NCBI GenBank assembly: GCA_905178155.1
Contig: CAJINV010000004.1
Coordinates: 7,272,548 to 7,336,547, forward strand
Direction: 5' to 3'
Length of the DNA stretch: 64,000 nt
Source of the DNA: Amoebophrya sp. A120
Lineage: Eukaryota; Sar; Dinophyceae; Syndiniales; Amoebophryaceae
Shown here: positions 35,790-47,202 of the stretch, in pieces
How the letters are laid out: each line of letters starts with the position of its first letter
How positions within the stretch are numbered: the stretch's first letter is position 1
The notes under the pieces: model-generated
Told to the model about the DNA's origin: nothing
Databases searched by the model: none
The model's input: the letters and a program-made list of their open reading frames with translations, nothing else
Position numbers and translations under genes: made by a program

Positions 35790-35927
35790 CTACTGCGTGG
35801 CACGACCGGCACGAAGACCAGAGGCAGCAGAACAAGCACCGGCACTGCTTCAGGTTCAGCTTACCGCGCATGACATAAACATTAACATCACAGTTTGCTG
35901 CTGCCGGACTAAATAATCTACGCATTG

Positions 35928-36076
35928 TAGAGTTCAGTTGCATTTGGGCTGTCAAAACCTTTCATCATGCAAGCAATGCCAAGAGGCAAACCAAGCAATG
36001 AATGGCGTGGGTGCGGCACTCGGTATAATTTTGCATGACTTCTAATGATGGGCAGAGGGGGAAGATGTGCATTGTC
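35928..36076. mobile_element. Possible degenerate family F introner
   Basis: The right end resembles family F (GGGGAAGATGTGCATTGTCG), and internal GCATGAC and TGCAAGC boxes are present, but the left TIR is poor and no TSD is visible. It l lies at the 3' end of the acidic hypothetical gene and may be an eroded element or an ordinary last intron. Confidence 0.35.
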
Positions 36077-36572
36077 GTAAAAAAGAAAAACTGCCTTCCG
36101 TCTGATCGTCTTCCTCGTCCGCCCAGGAGTCTCCAACATCCTCCGCGTCCTCCTGCAGAGCACCCGTGTTGATGTGGTTCTTGTCCACCACTTCGTCCTC
36201 AGCAGTGGATGCGGCACTCCTCGCACCAGCTAGGTCCTGCTGGGTCGCGAGGAAGCTTGTGCCTTCTACTCCAGAATCCGGTTCTATTTCTTCCGAACTG
36301 GACGAGGAAGATTCTGATTCTGCATTTTTGTCACTGTTGTCCCCCTCATTTTCATCTGCAGTGTTGCCTTCGAGGAGCTCCTGCTGTGACAGTGGATGTG
36401 GATCTGGATCTCCTACTTCGGTATCTTTACTGTTGTCCTTTGTTACTAATTCGCCAGTCGCGCCAAGTCGTGGGAAGTTCTTGACGCCGTCAAAGGTTAA
36501 GAGGAGATCCTGGCGAAGCTGCCCGACCGGGGCTAACCAGAGGAACCCGCGGTCGAAGAGGAGGTACCGCAT
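36042..36572 (-). CDS. Acidic hypothetical protein
   Basis: Not recognised. The frame opens with MRYLLFDRGFLWLAPVGQLR and continues DLLLTFDGVKNFPRLG, which looks folded. It then becomes strongly acidic and Ser-rich (ESESSSSSSEEIEPDSG, ending near DSWADEEDDQTEG). The same frame stays open upstream of the ATG to about 36651 (LPVLVPAGVK) without another ATG, so the start may lie in a further exon. The 3' end is uncertain: either a direct stop at about 36042, or splicing across the eroded element to about 35918. Confidence 0.45.
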   Translation of the reverse strand: MRYLLFDRGFLWLAPVGQLRQDLLLTFDGVKNFPRLGATGELVTKDNSKDTEVGDPDPHPLSQQELLEGNTADENEGDNSDKNAESESSSSSSEEIEPDSGVEGTSFLATQQDLAGARSAASTAEDEVVDKNHINTGALQEDAEDVGDSWADEEDDQTEGSFSFLRQCTSSPSAHH

Positions 36573-36654
36573 TTTTACCCCCGCTGGAACCAGAACGGGT
36601 AAGCCGACGACGCGGCGGTCACTGCTGCTGGTGCTAAAGACACGAGCTTAGACG

Positions 36655-37809
36655 AGTGCTCGGTCCAAAGACGCCCTAGTCAGGGCACATCTTTTTTGTC
36701 TCTGGGCCTTAGCAATAAACGACGATAACTAGTGTCGGACTTCTATTCCTCCACTGACCTAGACTGGAGCTCGACATTTATCTGTATTGACGAGTTTGGC
36801 TAATTCACAGCTCAACACTGTGACTTTACGACCGAAGTAACTGCAACGTGATTTTTCCGCTCTTGTTCACTCATATCGTCTTTTCGCCACCTAGCGGGCA
36901 CGATGTACTTGGATGATCGACCACGACCATGTTTTGGCTCTCGTCTCCCTGTCGTGCAATAGTCTCTCGTCTGGCATCTCCAAAAACACAACAGGCTGGC
37001 GCGCTTGGTTTTTTTCCATGTGAAACAGCCTTCCGGCCTTTTTTGGCGGTTCGTGGCAAGAAAACTGCCAGGTCAGAAGTTTTCGGTGACCGGATTATAT
37101 ACGACGTAGGTTATTAAATAAGATGGCGCTATCAATAGCAGAAACTCCGCTTCTTTTGTAATTCACACGACCCAACGCAAAAAATGTTCTTTCTCTATTT
37201 TGTTCATTAGCTCAGCAATGCTGGAAGTTCAAGTTTCCTTAGGGGCGATCACGAGTATAGTGTTCCTTTTCCTTCACCTTCGTTCCACCGCAGTTTCCGC
37301 GAGTGTTGGTACCACGAAGGCTCGCGAGATGAGGCAAAGAAGACAAGACGCTCAGTCTTCAATTTTCGCATCAACCAGAGGGGATAGGCCCTAGTGGCGG
37401 TTGGAAGGCATTGATTGGTTTTTCATACTATGACCCTTTGAAGATGCCATGCGGTAGAACTAGAAAGCAAGATTTGCGTTGAAAAAAATCACTCTTTGAA
37501 AAAGTCGAATTTACGTACAACTACACATACGAAGACTTTGGTGACGTCCACGTCGGTACACGTACATTTATTCCCCGAAATTGAAATTTCAAATTCTCAC
37601 TACACTTTGGTAAGATTTAAGAAACACCAGGCTCATGACATTACCCTTGCAGCCAGCCCCGAGGTTGTACTAGCCGGTGGCCTTCAGAAGTAGCATTTTC
37701 ATTGTGATCGGTAGCCGAGGCTCAGACGCTGTCTCGTCTTGTTTAAATATTTTCATTTCATCAAATAAAGCGTGAACGACTTCTTGGACATAAAATCTTT
37801 TTTATTATC
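36655..37809. other. Spacer between two genes
   Basis: About 1.15 kb without a well-supported gene on the minus strand. It includes a short plus-strand frame with a signal-peptide look (listed separately). No introner. Confidence 0.45.
37218..37394 (+). CDS. Possible small secreted peptide on the opposite strand
   Basis: 58 residues from the ATG at 37218. An N-terminal hydrophobic core (SLGAITSIVFLFLHL) is followed by a plausible cleavage site (AVSA), then a basic Arg/Gln-rich tail (REMRQRRQDAQSS). If real it would be the only plus-strand gene in the window. A second plus-strand frame at 37496-37693 might be another exon. It may equally be chance. Confidence 0.2.
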   Translation: MLEVQVSLGAITSIVFLFLHLRSTAVSASVGTTKAREMRQRRQDAQSSIFASTRGDRP

Positions 37810-40800
37810 TTACTGCAAGCTGGTGTACCCTTGCCAGCTCTGGATGCCCCAGAACTCCTTTCCGGCGGCTTCCCGCTGCCATTTTTTATACAAGGCCTCG
37901 ATGAAAAGCCTCGATGTTTTTATGTCGTAGAACAAGGGTACATTGCAGTCCACCGCCAACCTCCGCATCTGAAACCCGTCGGTCGCCCCCTGACTGTCCA
38001 TGGAATCCGGTACGTTGATAAGCAAATCGATCTTGTTCTGGGAAATCAAATCCGTGACGTTCGGCGTCTTTTTCACGTGCGGTTTGTGGACCAGGATACC
38101 CGTAAAGTTCTGCATCTGATCGTGTTCGTGTAGTTTTATCGCATGACATGCATCAGCTAGAGCTACTTGAAGATTATTATGCTGGTCATCAAAATTTTGA
38201 AAATAATTGCGATGGATGCTGGCAACATCTTGCAAAACGAAAATGAAATAAAGCGTGCGTAGAGGTCTAGAAGTACCTCTGCCTTGAAGAATTCGAAGGT
38301 CCTATGCATTGTAAATTTCCCGTACATGTACAAAATGCATGACAAATTTTGCTAACTTGCAGTGTACAACTTGTCATGCTAGACTAGGATTGAAGGCAAA
38401 TTTTGTCATGCACAGACAGCATTTGTACGTGTACAGGAAATTTACTGTAGATACGTCCCTTTGGTGCAGTACACCTGATAGCCCATCTCTTGCAGGAATG
38501 GCATATGCATTGCAAACTTGTACTCGTATTAATGCATTACAAATTTCCTGAGCATGACGAATGAAATTTGTAATGCGGATTTAGCTGAAGAACAAGATTT
38601 GCAATGCATGTTTGCAATTACTACGAGTACGATACTTTTGCAATTCATACGGCATGACACCCAACAGTTCCATTTTTGAAGCGTGGTGGCCGACCGAGAC
38701 CAGAATGTTCTTCTCTGGGAGCTTCAGACCACTGGAAACCAAGGCTTTCAGGTACGCCTCGTACTTCGTCATACCTGTGTTTCGGTTTGGTTCGGTTTTA
38801 TTTTCAACAGATTGTTTTCTCTACGGATCATGCAAGGCGAAGATCTATCACTATCTAGGCATAACGAACTACCAGCATGCCAACTCACACGCCAAGGTTG
38901 TAAAGAACCACATTACAACAAATGCAACTTTACCATAGCACGCCACCTCCCCGGTACTCTGCATTTCCACACCAAGCCGCGGGTCCGAATTCTTCAGTCG
39001 CGAGAACGAGAACACCGGCACTTTGCACCCCACGTAGTCCAGGTCCATCGGGTGCATTTTTTCCGGGTGCACTATTTGCCCGAGCATGACCTTCGTGGCT
39101 AAGGCAATCAGGTTGATGTTGAACGTCTTCGAAATGAACGGAAACGTTCTGCTCGCCCGGAGATTGCACTCAATCACCTTGACCTCGTTGTCCTTGCACA
39201 TGAACTGGATATTGAACGGTCCGGAGATGGACAGAGCCTTCGCGATCTTCGTCGCGATATCCTGTGCAAAAGTATCGCACTCGTACTACTCGCAGATACG
39301 CATGACAAATCTGCTTCTCCAGGTAAACCAGCACAACAAACTCCATTTTTCTTGCTGAGTGCCGTCTTGTCTTGCAATTACGTACCAATTCTAGTACGAT
39401 ACTCTTGCATTGCATATGAAACCTTCTTCACCCGTCGGTGCGTCTCGACGTAGAGCTTTTGTGCAGGTAATAACAATGTCGCGTCCCCGGAATGCACGCC
39501 CGCGTTCTCCACGTGTTCGCTGATCGCGTAGTTTACCACCGCCCCGTCGCACCCGACGCCGTCAAATTCGACCTCTTTAGCGTTTTCGACGTACTTGTAT
39601 CCACAGAAAAAGACCCATCCACATCCAACTTGTCATGCAAAATACGTATAAAGTCATGCGTTTGTCATGCAAAAAAGGATGTGGATGGGTTTTTTTCTGT
39701 AGATAACTTGGAGATCACGACCGGGTAGTCACGGGAGACGATGGCAGCGGAACGAAGGAATTCGTACCTGATAAAGTTTACATGCGAATGAATGTTGGGA
39801 TGAACTGTTTCTGATGCATGTTATGCAACATGCAAACTTTAGGTCTAAATACCTCATGCAAATAAACAGCAACACAAAAAAGAACCCGATTTTCAAGTAA
39901 GTAAGTATGTACAGGTTCTCCGCTGAGTCCACCACCCGCATCGCGGCACCGGACAAGACGTAGGACGGCCTGACCAGCACCGGAAAGTCCACCCGGTTGC
40001 AAAACGCGAGCGCTTCTTGGTAGGTGCTGAACTCGGACCAGTCTGGCTGATCCACCTGCAACTTGTCGCACAACTGGGAGAACTTGAACCGGTTTTCCGC
40101 CGAGTCGATCGCCGCGACGGAGGTGCCCAGAATCCGCACGTTCACCAGAGGGGACTGCACTAGTCCCATCGCGAGGTTATTTGGCACCTGCCCCCCGACG
40201 GAGATGACCAGCCCGTAGGGGGACTCGAAGTGGTAAATCTCTAAAACTGTCTCGTGCGACAATTCATCGAAGTACAGCCGGTCGGACTCGTCGTAATCGG
40301 TCGACACCGTTTCCGGGTTGCAGTTGATCACAATCGCCGGTCGGCCCGCCTTGTGGATCGTTTTCACCGCTTGCACGCAACACCAATCGAACTCGACAGA
40401 GCTCCCAATCCTGTAGCAGCCACAGCCGAGCACAATGACTGAGCTGCCCTTGTCGGCCGTGCTACTGGAGGTGCGACCCGGGGGCGGCGCTTGGGAGCTT
40501 GTGGACCGGGGCATGGGGTTGAAAAAGTCGTCGGAATACTGCAGATCCACCCGCGTGGGATTCGGCGAGGGGAAATCCGCACCGGTTATCCAGCGCAAGA
40601 AAACTATCGTACTCGTAGTATGTAATTGCCATATTGCATTACAGATCTGCCTTCTTACCCAAAACGGCATGACAAACTTGATTTCTCGATCTGAAAAAAC
40701 TTATCATGCATTTTCTACTCAGTACGATAGTTTTGCAATGCATACCGGACATGTAAAAGCGATCCGTTCCGCTGTTCACCGGGGAAGGCTTCGACGGTGT

Positions 40801-43800
40801 TCGCATCCGGAATCGCGGGGACCCGGGCCGGTCAAAATTCAACGTTTCTTTCCTGGATCTCACCGAGGTCCTGATCGGGTGCACATCGTGTTCGTCGCCG
40901 TTGTATGTTAAATACAAATAGTTCGTCTCCGCCGGGAACTCGCCGGCGACGGTGTCGACCTGCTTAATCGACGGGTGGATGTGCTTTTGAAATCGGAGGT
41001 GTCGCACGTCTTCCTCCGTCACTAACTGCTGTTGCCGTGCCCGGGGAGACGACGCGTCGACCATCATCTGCCTCCCCGCACTGGTGTAGGCGTCGATGCT
41101 GTCGTGGACCTTTAATTCCCGCTTCTTTTTCGCCGCTGCAGCTCCGTCGACCGAATCAGAAGAGGTATTCCCGGAGGAAATATTCCCGGTACTTGGGACT
41201 GTGGTTCCATCAGAAGGCGTGGCTGCGGCAGACGGTCCTCGAATCGACGACAACAATCCCTGGGTGACCAACTTTGCGATTTGCCGGTCGCTGAACCCGT
41301 GTCGTTTCACCGTTTCGAGCAAATGGTTGTCTTGCTGCAAGGTTAAGAGGCTTGTGCTCTTCAAAATTCCCTGCAGGGAATGCACGTTGTACAGTTTTGA
41401 CAAGAACCACCGGTCGATTTTCGTCAAATGGTGCACGTCGTGCACGGACAATCCGTACTGGAACGCTTTGGCGACGGCGAAGATGCTATGCAATGCAAAA
41501 GTATCGTACTAGTATAAATTGCATCACAAATTTTTCCTAGAAGAAAACTGAAATTTGTCATGCAGATTCAGGTAAGAAAGCAGATCTGTAATGCTAGATT
41601 CGCATTTATACGAGTACGATACTTTTGCAATGCATAGATCCGAACTGGGCTCGGGTCCGCGAGTTCCTCCTTTACCTCTTCCAGGGTCGCGACGTTGCCC
41701 TTCTTCGCCTCCAGGTCGAATCTGTCGCCGTCGAACCCCGTGCACGCCTCGTCCACCATCCGGAGCGCCTTCTGCATCGTTTCTTCAAACGTCCTTCCGA
41801 TCGCCATGATTTCCCCCACGGACTTCATGCAGGACCCGACGTGTTTATCGACCGTGACGAACTTCTTCAGATCCCAGCGCGGAATTTTCACGACGCAGTA
41901 GTCCAAAGAGGGTTCGAAGCAGGCGGTGGTAGATTTCTATGGCCTGCTCAAACGTTACAATCTCAATCGTTACGAATAGAATCTGGCATTTGTATTGCAT
42001 GAAGAGCATGGGGAACGCAGAGAGAATTGAGCTTTTCGCAATACAAATTTTGCCGGATTTCAGGTGGGTTTGGGACTCCGGAACTTGTCATGCGCAATCC
42101 TATGGGAGTAGGCTAGATCATGCAGTTCTTGCATCACAGATTTCCAGATTCTATTGTAACAGTTGAGATTGTAACGTCTGAACGGGTCATAATTTCGTGA
42201 CCGCGTTTCTCAAATGCACCAAGTCGTGCCCCAACCCGAGTTTCGCAGCTACGTACGCGAGGGGGTACCCGGTGGCCTTAGAAGCCAGAGCGGACGAACG
42301 GGAGAGACGCGCGTTGACTTCGATGATGCGATATCAAATGCAAAAGTGTCTGGGTCTGTAAGAGTGGAACTTGTAATGCTGTCTGCGGATTCTAATTCTA
42401 AAAATATCTGTGTTGCGTGAGCAGTAAGAGGAGTCAGTTCTTGGCACGCGGAGAGGGCATTTGTCATGCGTAATAAGCATCAAGAAGCTCTCAAAAAATC
42501 TGTGATGCTCGCACCAGCATCACAGACTTGATGGGTCATGCAAAATGTGCATGACAAGCCCCGATTCTTCCAGACCCAGATGACATATTTGCAGTTCATA
42601 TGCGAAATTGGTCGGAATGGGGGTCGACCGCGTACTGAATGTTGCACTCGCCAATCACACCCAAATGGCGGATCATCTGGTGATAGATTTTTGTGGGCAG
42701 TTGTACTAGAAGTGGTGTCTTTAATTACTCCGCATGCGGAAACGGCATGACAGACAGCTCTGCTTTCAATCTCAATATAGCTCAAACAGCATGAGCAATT
42801 CAACTACTGAGCGTATTCAATAAGTACCTTCAACGCGCAATCCCGCAGCCGTTGGTACTCCGCGTTCGTGAGCGTCTGCGAGGGCGCCACTACGATGGAA
42901 TCTCCGGTGTGGATCCCCATCGGGTCGAAGTTTTCCATGTTACACACCGTAATGCAGTTGTCCAGTGAATCCCGGACTACCTCGTACTCCAGCTCCTTCC
43001 AGCCCTTCAGGGATTTGTCCACGATCACCTGCGACGATTTCTGGAAAGAGACTCTCGTCAGCGTGATCACTTCCTCCCGATTCGCGCAAAAACCGGAACC
43101 TAGTCCACCCAGGGCAAAAGCAGCGCGCACCAACACCGGGTAACCGATGCTGTCCGCGGCGGCGACGGCTTCTTCTACGGAGTTACAGCATTTCGACTCC
43201 GCGACTTTATACCCGACTTTGTCCACCGCTTCCGCGAACTTTTCCCTGTCCTCGGTCATGATGATCGCGGAAATCGGGGTGCCGAGGACCGTGACGCCAT
43301 ACTTTTCGAAGATCCCGTTTTCGAACATCTGCACGGCGCAGTTCAGTGCGGTTTGCCCGCCAAAGGTGCAGAAAATGCCGTCGGGTTCCTCTTTTTTGAT
43401 CACTTCCTCCACGAACTGGGGGGTGACGGGGAGAAAGTAAACCTTGTCCGCGAGACCTTAGTGTTGAATGTTGAATTTTTTTGCACAGTATGCTACGTCT
43501 GACAAATCAAAATGCAATTCAGGACCACCATGCATGACAAACTCCATGACAAGAACCTACACACTCTGTTAATTATACCAGCCGACGTTTGCACGGTCGC
43601 AATATTCGGGTTGATCAGAATTGATTCCACGCCCGCTTCCTTCAGAGCCTTGATGCACTGCGAGCCGGAGTAGTCGAATTCGCCTGCTTGGCCGATAGAA
43701 AGATATCGTATCTAAAAACGTCCCCACCCCATAGCTGTATATTCAAATCTGCATGCTGAAAATGTTTCCCATGCGGAGCCCCATGAGAAGCATTTTCTAG

Positions 43801-46800
43801 GTGTGTTTTGGAATTTGTCATGCTCCAATCAGCATGATGCACTAGCTCTGTGATGCTGCTTAACTACGTCAAACAACACGACACTACGAGTCGAAATTTG
43901 TCATGCAAAACAGCCAAAGCTTGTGGATTTGTCTAGCCGATTCCCCATCTTGACTATGGGGTGGGGACATTTTTGCATAGGATAAAAGACCACCAGAACC
44001 CAGTACCAACACCTTCTTGTAGCCCTGTTGCGGTCGTCTGTACGGCATCAAGGACAAATATAGAATCATCAGGATCGACATTGACAAAGTCGACAAATTT
44101 GTGATGCATAAAATGCATGACGCGAAGTGCGTGTGTTGCAGAGCAGGCAAGTGAGGCCGATTGTAAGCCTGGTTGGGGTTATAGCTAGAGCTGCATTTTT
44201 GCAGCATGAGAGGATCAGTCTTCTTTGCCTAAACAACATTACAAACTGGATTTAGGCACCACGAGAATTTGTGATGCGCCACTTAGAAACTTGGTTCGAA
44301 CTGGAATCCAAATCCATTTTACGCATGACAAATCATTTAGATTTTGTCAATTTCAATCCTGACACTTCCATAACAAGGGTAACGACCCCGAATTCATGAT
44401 GGTGTCGATAAACTGCGTGAACAAGAAGCTCGTGTCCGTCGGCCCCCCGCACGCCTCCGGGTGGAATTGGACGGAAAACCAAGGCTTCACCCTGTGGATG
44501 ATGCCCTCGTTGCTGTCGTCGTTCCCGTTGACAAAGAACGGGGACCAATCGGCGGGTAGCGACGCGGAGTCCACCGCAAACCCGTGGTTCTGTGGCGTGA
44601 TGTAGCACCGGAGCGTCCGCAAGTCGACGCACGGCTGGTTCATGCCCCGGTTCCCGAATTTCATCTTGTAGGTCGTCGCGCCGGCGGCGAGCGCCAACAG
44701 CTGATTCCCCAGGCAGATTCCGAAGATCGGCTTCGTTTTGGGCAACTGCATGAACTTCCGCAAGTGGTCGATCGCGGTCTGACAGTAACTCGGATCCCCC
44801 GGCCCGTTCGACAGAAACAGCCCGTCCATGTTGTCGATCTCCTTGCAGTATGAAATGCAAATGTGTCTGGGTCTGGATACTTGTGATGCTGGGTGGCGTA
44901 ATATCACGAAGAGGCCACAAGTGCTGGCTCAGCATGACAAGTTTCTGAGCTTCTAGGTGTTGCCTATTCTGCATGACAAACTGCGTTTCTGCATGACAGA
45001 AAAATGGGGCAGCTCTTGGGTAATGTGCATGACAAATTTGAGAGTCCTCATGTGAGACAAGCATGACAAACTTGCATTCTTCCAGACCCAGACATTTTTG
45101 CACTTGATATGCAGATGTCGTAGTCCCAGGGCACGCGGACTAATTCCACGCCGTATCCTGTGCAAAAGTATCGCACTCGTAGTAATCGCAGCCATGCATT
45201 ACAAATCCCCATCCCAAGGTTCAACACCACGACAAATTCCATTTCTCATGCTGAGCAAATTTGTAATGCAATTACTACTAGTACGATACGTTTGCAATTC
45301 ATACGCCGAGGACGTTCACAAAGTAGCGGATAATGTTGTACTTGATCCCGAAGTCCATCGCGACAATCCGGCACTTCGGCTTGTCGATGTGTTTCGGCGT
45401 GTAGATGATTTTCTCCTTACACGACACCTCCGCCGGAAGATTCCGTTTATTCGGGTCGTCTATGAATTGCAAAAGTATCGTACGCGTATAAATGCATTAC
45501 AAACTTCCTCAGCATGAGAAAGAAAATTTGTAATGCTGAGTTACCTTTAAGAAAAAGATTTGCAATGCATGATTGCAATTACTACGAGCAGTACGATAGT
45601 TTTGCACAGGATATCGTCAAACTCGATCGACCCGTCCTTTTCCATCTCGATCTTTCCCAAAATCGCACCCTCATTCCGCAGCATCTTCGTGATCGCGCGC
45701 GTGTCCACTCCGTACATGCCCGGGATGTTGTATGACAGTGCACAGCTCCCTCTCCCCTTCGCTTGTCATGCAAAACCCCGAATCCAGTCGCTGCCTTATG
45801 GCACTGCTTGCATGACAAGTTTTGGTAGTTCAAAGAAATAGCACCAGACTCCAGTGTAAATTTGTCATGCAAAACAGGCACTCTTGCTGATGCTTGTATT
45901 GCTGTTCATGCTAGACAAATGAGGGGGAGCAGGGGGAGTTGTGCACTGTCATATGTTGTGCTTCTTCAACCAGGTGGAGAGGGAGCGCTTGGATTATGAA
46001 AGCCTCGAAATGGAAATCCTCAAAAAGTGGAAATAAGAATAACTTGTGATGCATGAAATGCGACGCAAAAAACGACTGTATTGCAGGGGACGCAATGGAG
46101 GCAGACTATTGTCCTTCTACGGGTTAAGGATTGGAGTGCTGATTAGCACGAGAAAAGGGCACCCCTTTGCGTTAACCAGCATGACAGACATGCTTTGAGT
46201 GCTGCCCGGGAAATTTGTCATGCGTCGCCGAGAAGTGGCGCTTCAACTGGAGTGGTTTTTTGCGTTACAAAGTAGCTTCACTTACACTTTGCGGATTTCC
46301 AACCTGAGGCTTTCATATGGATTGGTAGTGAGAGGACTCGAAGGAGTAATCCGCGACAACGATGCCCTTCACGTAGATCTGCTTGCCCTCAAAATGCTTG
46401 AACAGACCTGATTTTTTTTCACTGATCTCCTCCTCCGATTTTATTTATGTTGGTATATCAGAAGTGCTGGGAAGATGATAGCAACGACCTGATTGCAAAA
46501 TGCACCACCGCGGCGCAGCAGCACGGTCCTCACAGTAGAAATTCTACAAGTACAACCATGTCAACAAGAACATCAATGCATACCATGCTCATCCACCTCG
46601 TCGTCCCCCGGTACGCCGTAGTTTCCAATCAGCGGGTAGGTGAGCACCAAAATCTGCCCCGTGTAACTCGGGTCGGTCAGCGACTCGGGGTAGCCCACCA
46701 TCCCCGTGTTAAAGACCACCTCGCCGGCCGCGGAGGTTTCCGCACCGAAGCTGAATCCCTTGATCTCCACCCCATTTTCCAAGACCAGACTCGCCGGCGC

Positions 46801-47202
46801 GCCCCGGTCCAAGGGGGTGCCGTTGTTGGGGCGAATGTTGATGAAACCGCTGCTGTCCACGGAGTCCGCGGGCGAAGCGTCGGGAGGACCAGCAACAATT
46901 TCCATCGGGGAAGAAGTTAACGACGACATTGTGTTCCTTGAGAAAAAATTTGTATTTATTGAATTTGTGCCGTTTTGGTAGGTGCCGTTCCTCTCTCTCG
47001 TCGTGCAGCTTTTTTGACTCTCTACATTGAAAACCAGATAGTTGCGTGTCCTGAGATCAACGTGTTGATCTGCGTGTGCTGGACGACCAAAACTAGCTCT
47101 AGCTCCCGCATTCAAATCTCTTTCATCTATCACAAGCTCATAGTCAATGCTCGTGTCGAGGTTTGGTGCGTCAAACATTCTTCGATTCGGGGACGTAGAC
47201 AT
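37810..47202 (-). CDS. Glutamine-dependent carbamoyl-phosphate synthetase II (fused small and large subunits)
   Basis: Makes carbamoyl phosphate from glutamine, bicarbonate and 2 ATP for pyrimidine synthesis. Domain order follows the CarA-CarB fusion: a small-subunit N-domain ([15 protein letters not shown]); a class I glutamine amidotransferase with nucleophile Cys in [10 protein letters not shown] and His/Glu in [11 protein letters not shown]; synthetase half 1 ([53 protein letters not shown]); the linker (LTKIDRWFL); a long insert; half 2 ([52 protein letters not shown]); and an MGS-like regulatory domain ([25 protein letters not shown]). There is no dihydroorotase or aspartate transcarbamylase, as in apicomplexan CPSII. 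Start ATG 47202 ([13 protein letters not shown]); [12 protein letters not shown] downstream is an alternative. Stop at 37812-37810. Fifteen introners and about six ordinary GT-AG introns interrupt it. Confidence 0.93.
38303..38454. mobile_element. Introner I-1 (only copy of its family here)
   Basis: About 151 bp. TIR core TAAATTTCCYGTACAYGTAC, unlike the other families, but ends TATG / GATA and has internal GCATGACAAATTTT and TTTTGTCATGC boxes. TSD GTCC at 38299-38302 and 38455-38458. Joins VYCTKGT to FEFFKAE in the regulatory domain of CPSII. Confidence 0.82.
38504..38650. mobile_element. Introner A-17
   Basis: Family A, 147 bp, plus-type orientation. 4-bp TSD GGCA at 38500-38503 and 38651-38654. 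Joins ELLGVMP to [11 protein letters not shown] at the start of the CPSII regulatory domain. Confidence 0.87.
39258..39416. mobile_element. Introner A-18
   Basis: Family A, diverged, minus-type orientation. No clear TSD. The intron fits GT-AG exactly: donor at 39422 and acceptor G at 39262. Joins [10 protein letters not shown] to [12 protein letters not shown] in CPSII. Confidence 0.85.
39598..39705. mobile_element. Introner D-5
   Basis: Family D, 108 bp. Perfect TSD ACTTG at 39593-39597 and 39706-39710. Joins YPVVIS to [15 protein letters not shown] in CPSII. Confidence 0.9.
40586..40743. mobile_element. Introner A-19
   Basis: Family A, 158 bp, minus-type orientation. Perfect TSD ACCGG at 40581-40585 and 40744-40748. 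Joins DRFYMS to GADFPSPNP in the long linker of CPSII. GT is available at the donor but no AG at the acceptor. Confidence 0.9.
41485..41635. mobile_element. Introner A-20
   Basis: Family A, 151 bp, plus-type orientation. 4-bp TSD AGAT at 41481-41484 and 41636-41639. Joins DPSPVRI to [10 protein letters not shown] in CPSII. No frame-compatible GT-AG pair. Confidence 0.88.
41938..42191. mobile_element. Introner C-4
   Basis: Family C, 254 bp, diverged TIR (CGTTACAATCTCAATCGTTA). Perfect TSD ATTTC at 41933-41937 and 42192-42196. CPSII, between LVHLRNAVT and the exon with [20 protein letters not shown]. Confidence 0.88.
42333..42599. mobile_element. Introner B-9
   Basis: Family B, 267 bp, opposite orientation to B-5. 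Perfect 6-bp TSD ATGCGA at 42327-42332 and 42600-42605. CPSII, between [10 protein letters not shown] and [12 protein letters not shown], a conserved ATP-grasp block. Confidence 0.9.
43704..43984. mobile_element. Introner E-4
   Basis: Family E, 281 bp, TIR core AAAAACGTCCCCACCCCATA. Perfect TSD AAAGA at 43699-43703 and 43985-43989. CPSII, splitting the first ATP-binding region between LVLGSGGL and [11 protein letters not shown]. Confidence 0.9.
44058..44372. mobile_element. Introner G-4
   Basis: Family G, 315 bp. 4-bp TSD ACAA at 44054-44057 and 44373-44376. Joins SGSLPL to [14 protein letters not shown] between the amidotransferase and synthetase parts of CPSII. Confidence 0.87.
44849..45109. 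mobile_element. Introner B-10
   Basis: Family B ends with the B' core. 261 bp. Perfect TSD TGCAG at 44844-44848 and 45110-45114. Joins PWDYDIC to [17 protein letters not shown] in CPSII. No GT-AG pair keeps the frame. Confidence 0.9.
45154..45303. mobile_element. Introner A-21
   Basis: Family A, 150 bp, minus-type orientation. Perfect TSD CGCCG at 45149-45153 and 45304-45308. Joins YFVNVLG to [11 protein letters not shown] in CPSII. Confidence 0.9.
45461..45613. mobile_element. Introner A-22
   Basis: Family A, 153 bp, plus-type orientation. Perfect TSD TCGTC at 45456-45460 and 45614-45618. Joins KDGSIEFD to [12 protein letters not shown] in CPSII. Confidence 0.9.
45731..45952. mobile_element. 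Introner F-2
   Basis: Family F, 222 bp. Perfect 6-bp TSD ATGTTG at 45725-45730 and 45953-45958. Joins STWLKKHN to [14 protein letters not shown] in CPSII. Confidence 0.9.
45995..46317. mobile_element. Introner G-5
   Basis: Family G (same subtype as G-2), 323 bp. Perfect TSD TGGAT at 45990-45994 and 46318-46322. CPSII, between [12 protein letters not shown] and [11 protein letters not shown]. Confidence 0.9.

Noticed and set aside
35191-35916. Long plus-strand open frame over the tandem repeat
   Set aside because: It is the mirror of the minus-strand repeat gene: its product is a Cys/Gly/Ala repeat without sense, while the minus frame has a clean start, a basic zone and a plausible C-terminus.
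36871-37059. Minus-strand frame with a basic N-terminus (MPRTAKKGRKAVSHGKK)
   Set aside because: 62 residues, no motif, no joinable exon, and simple composition; too weak to list as a gene.
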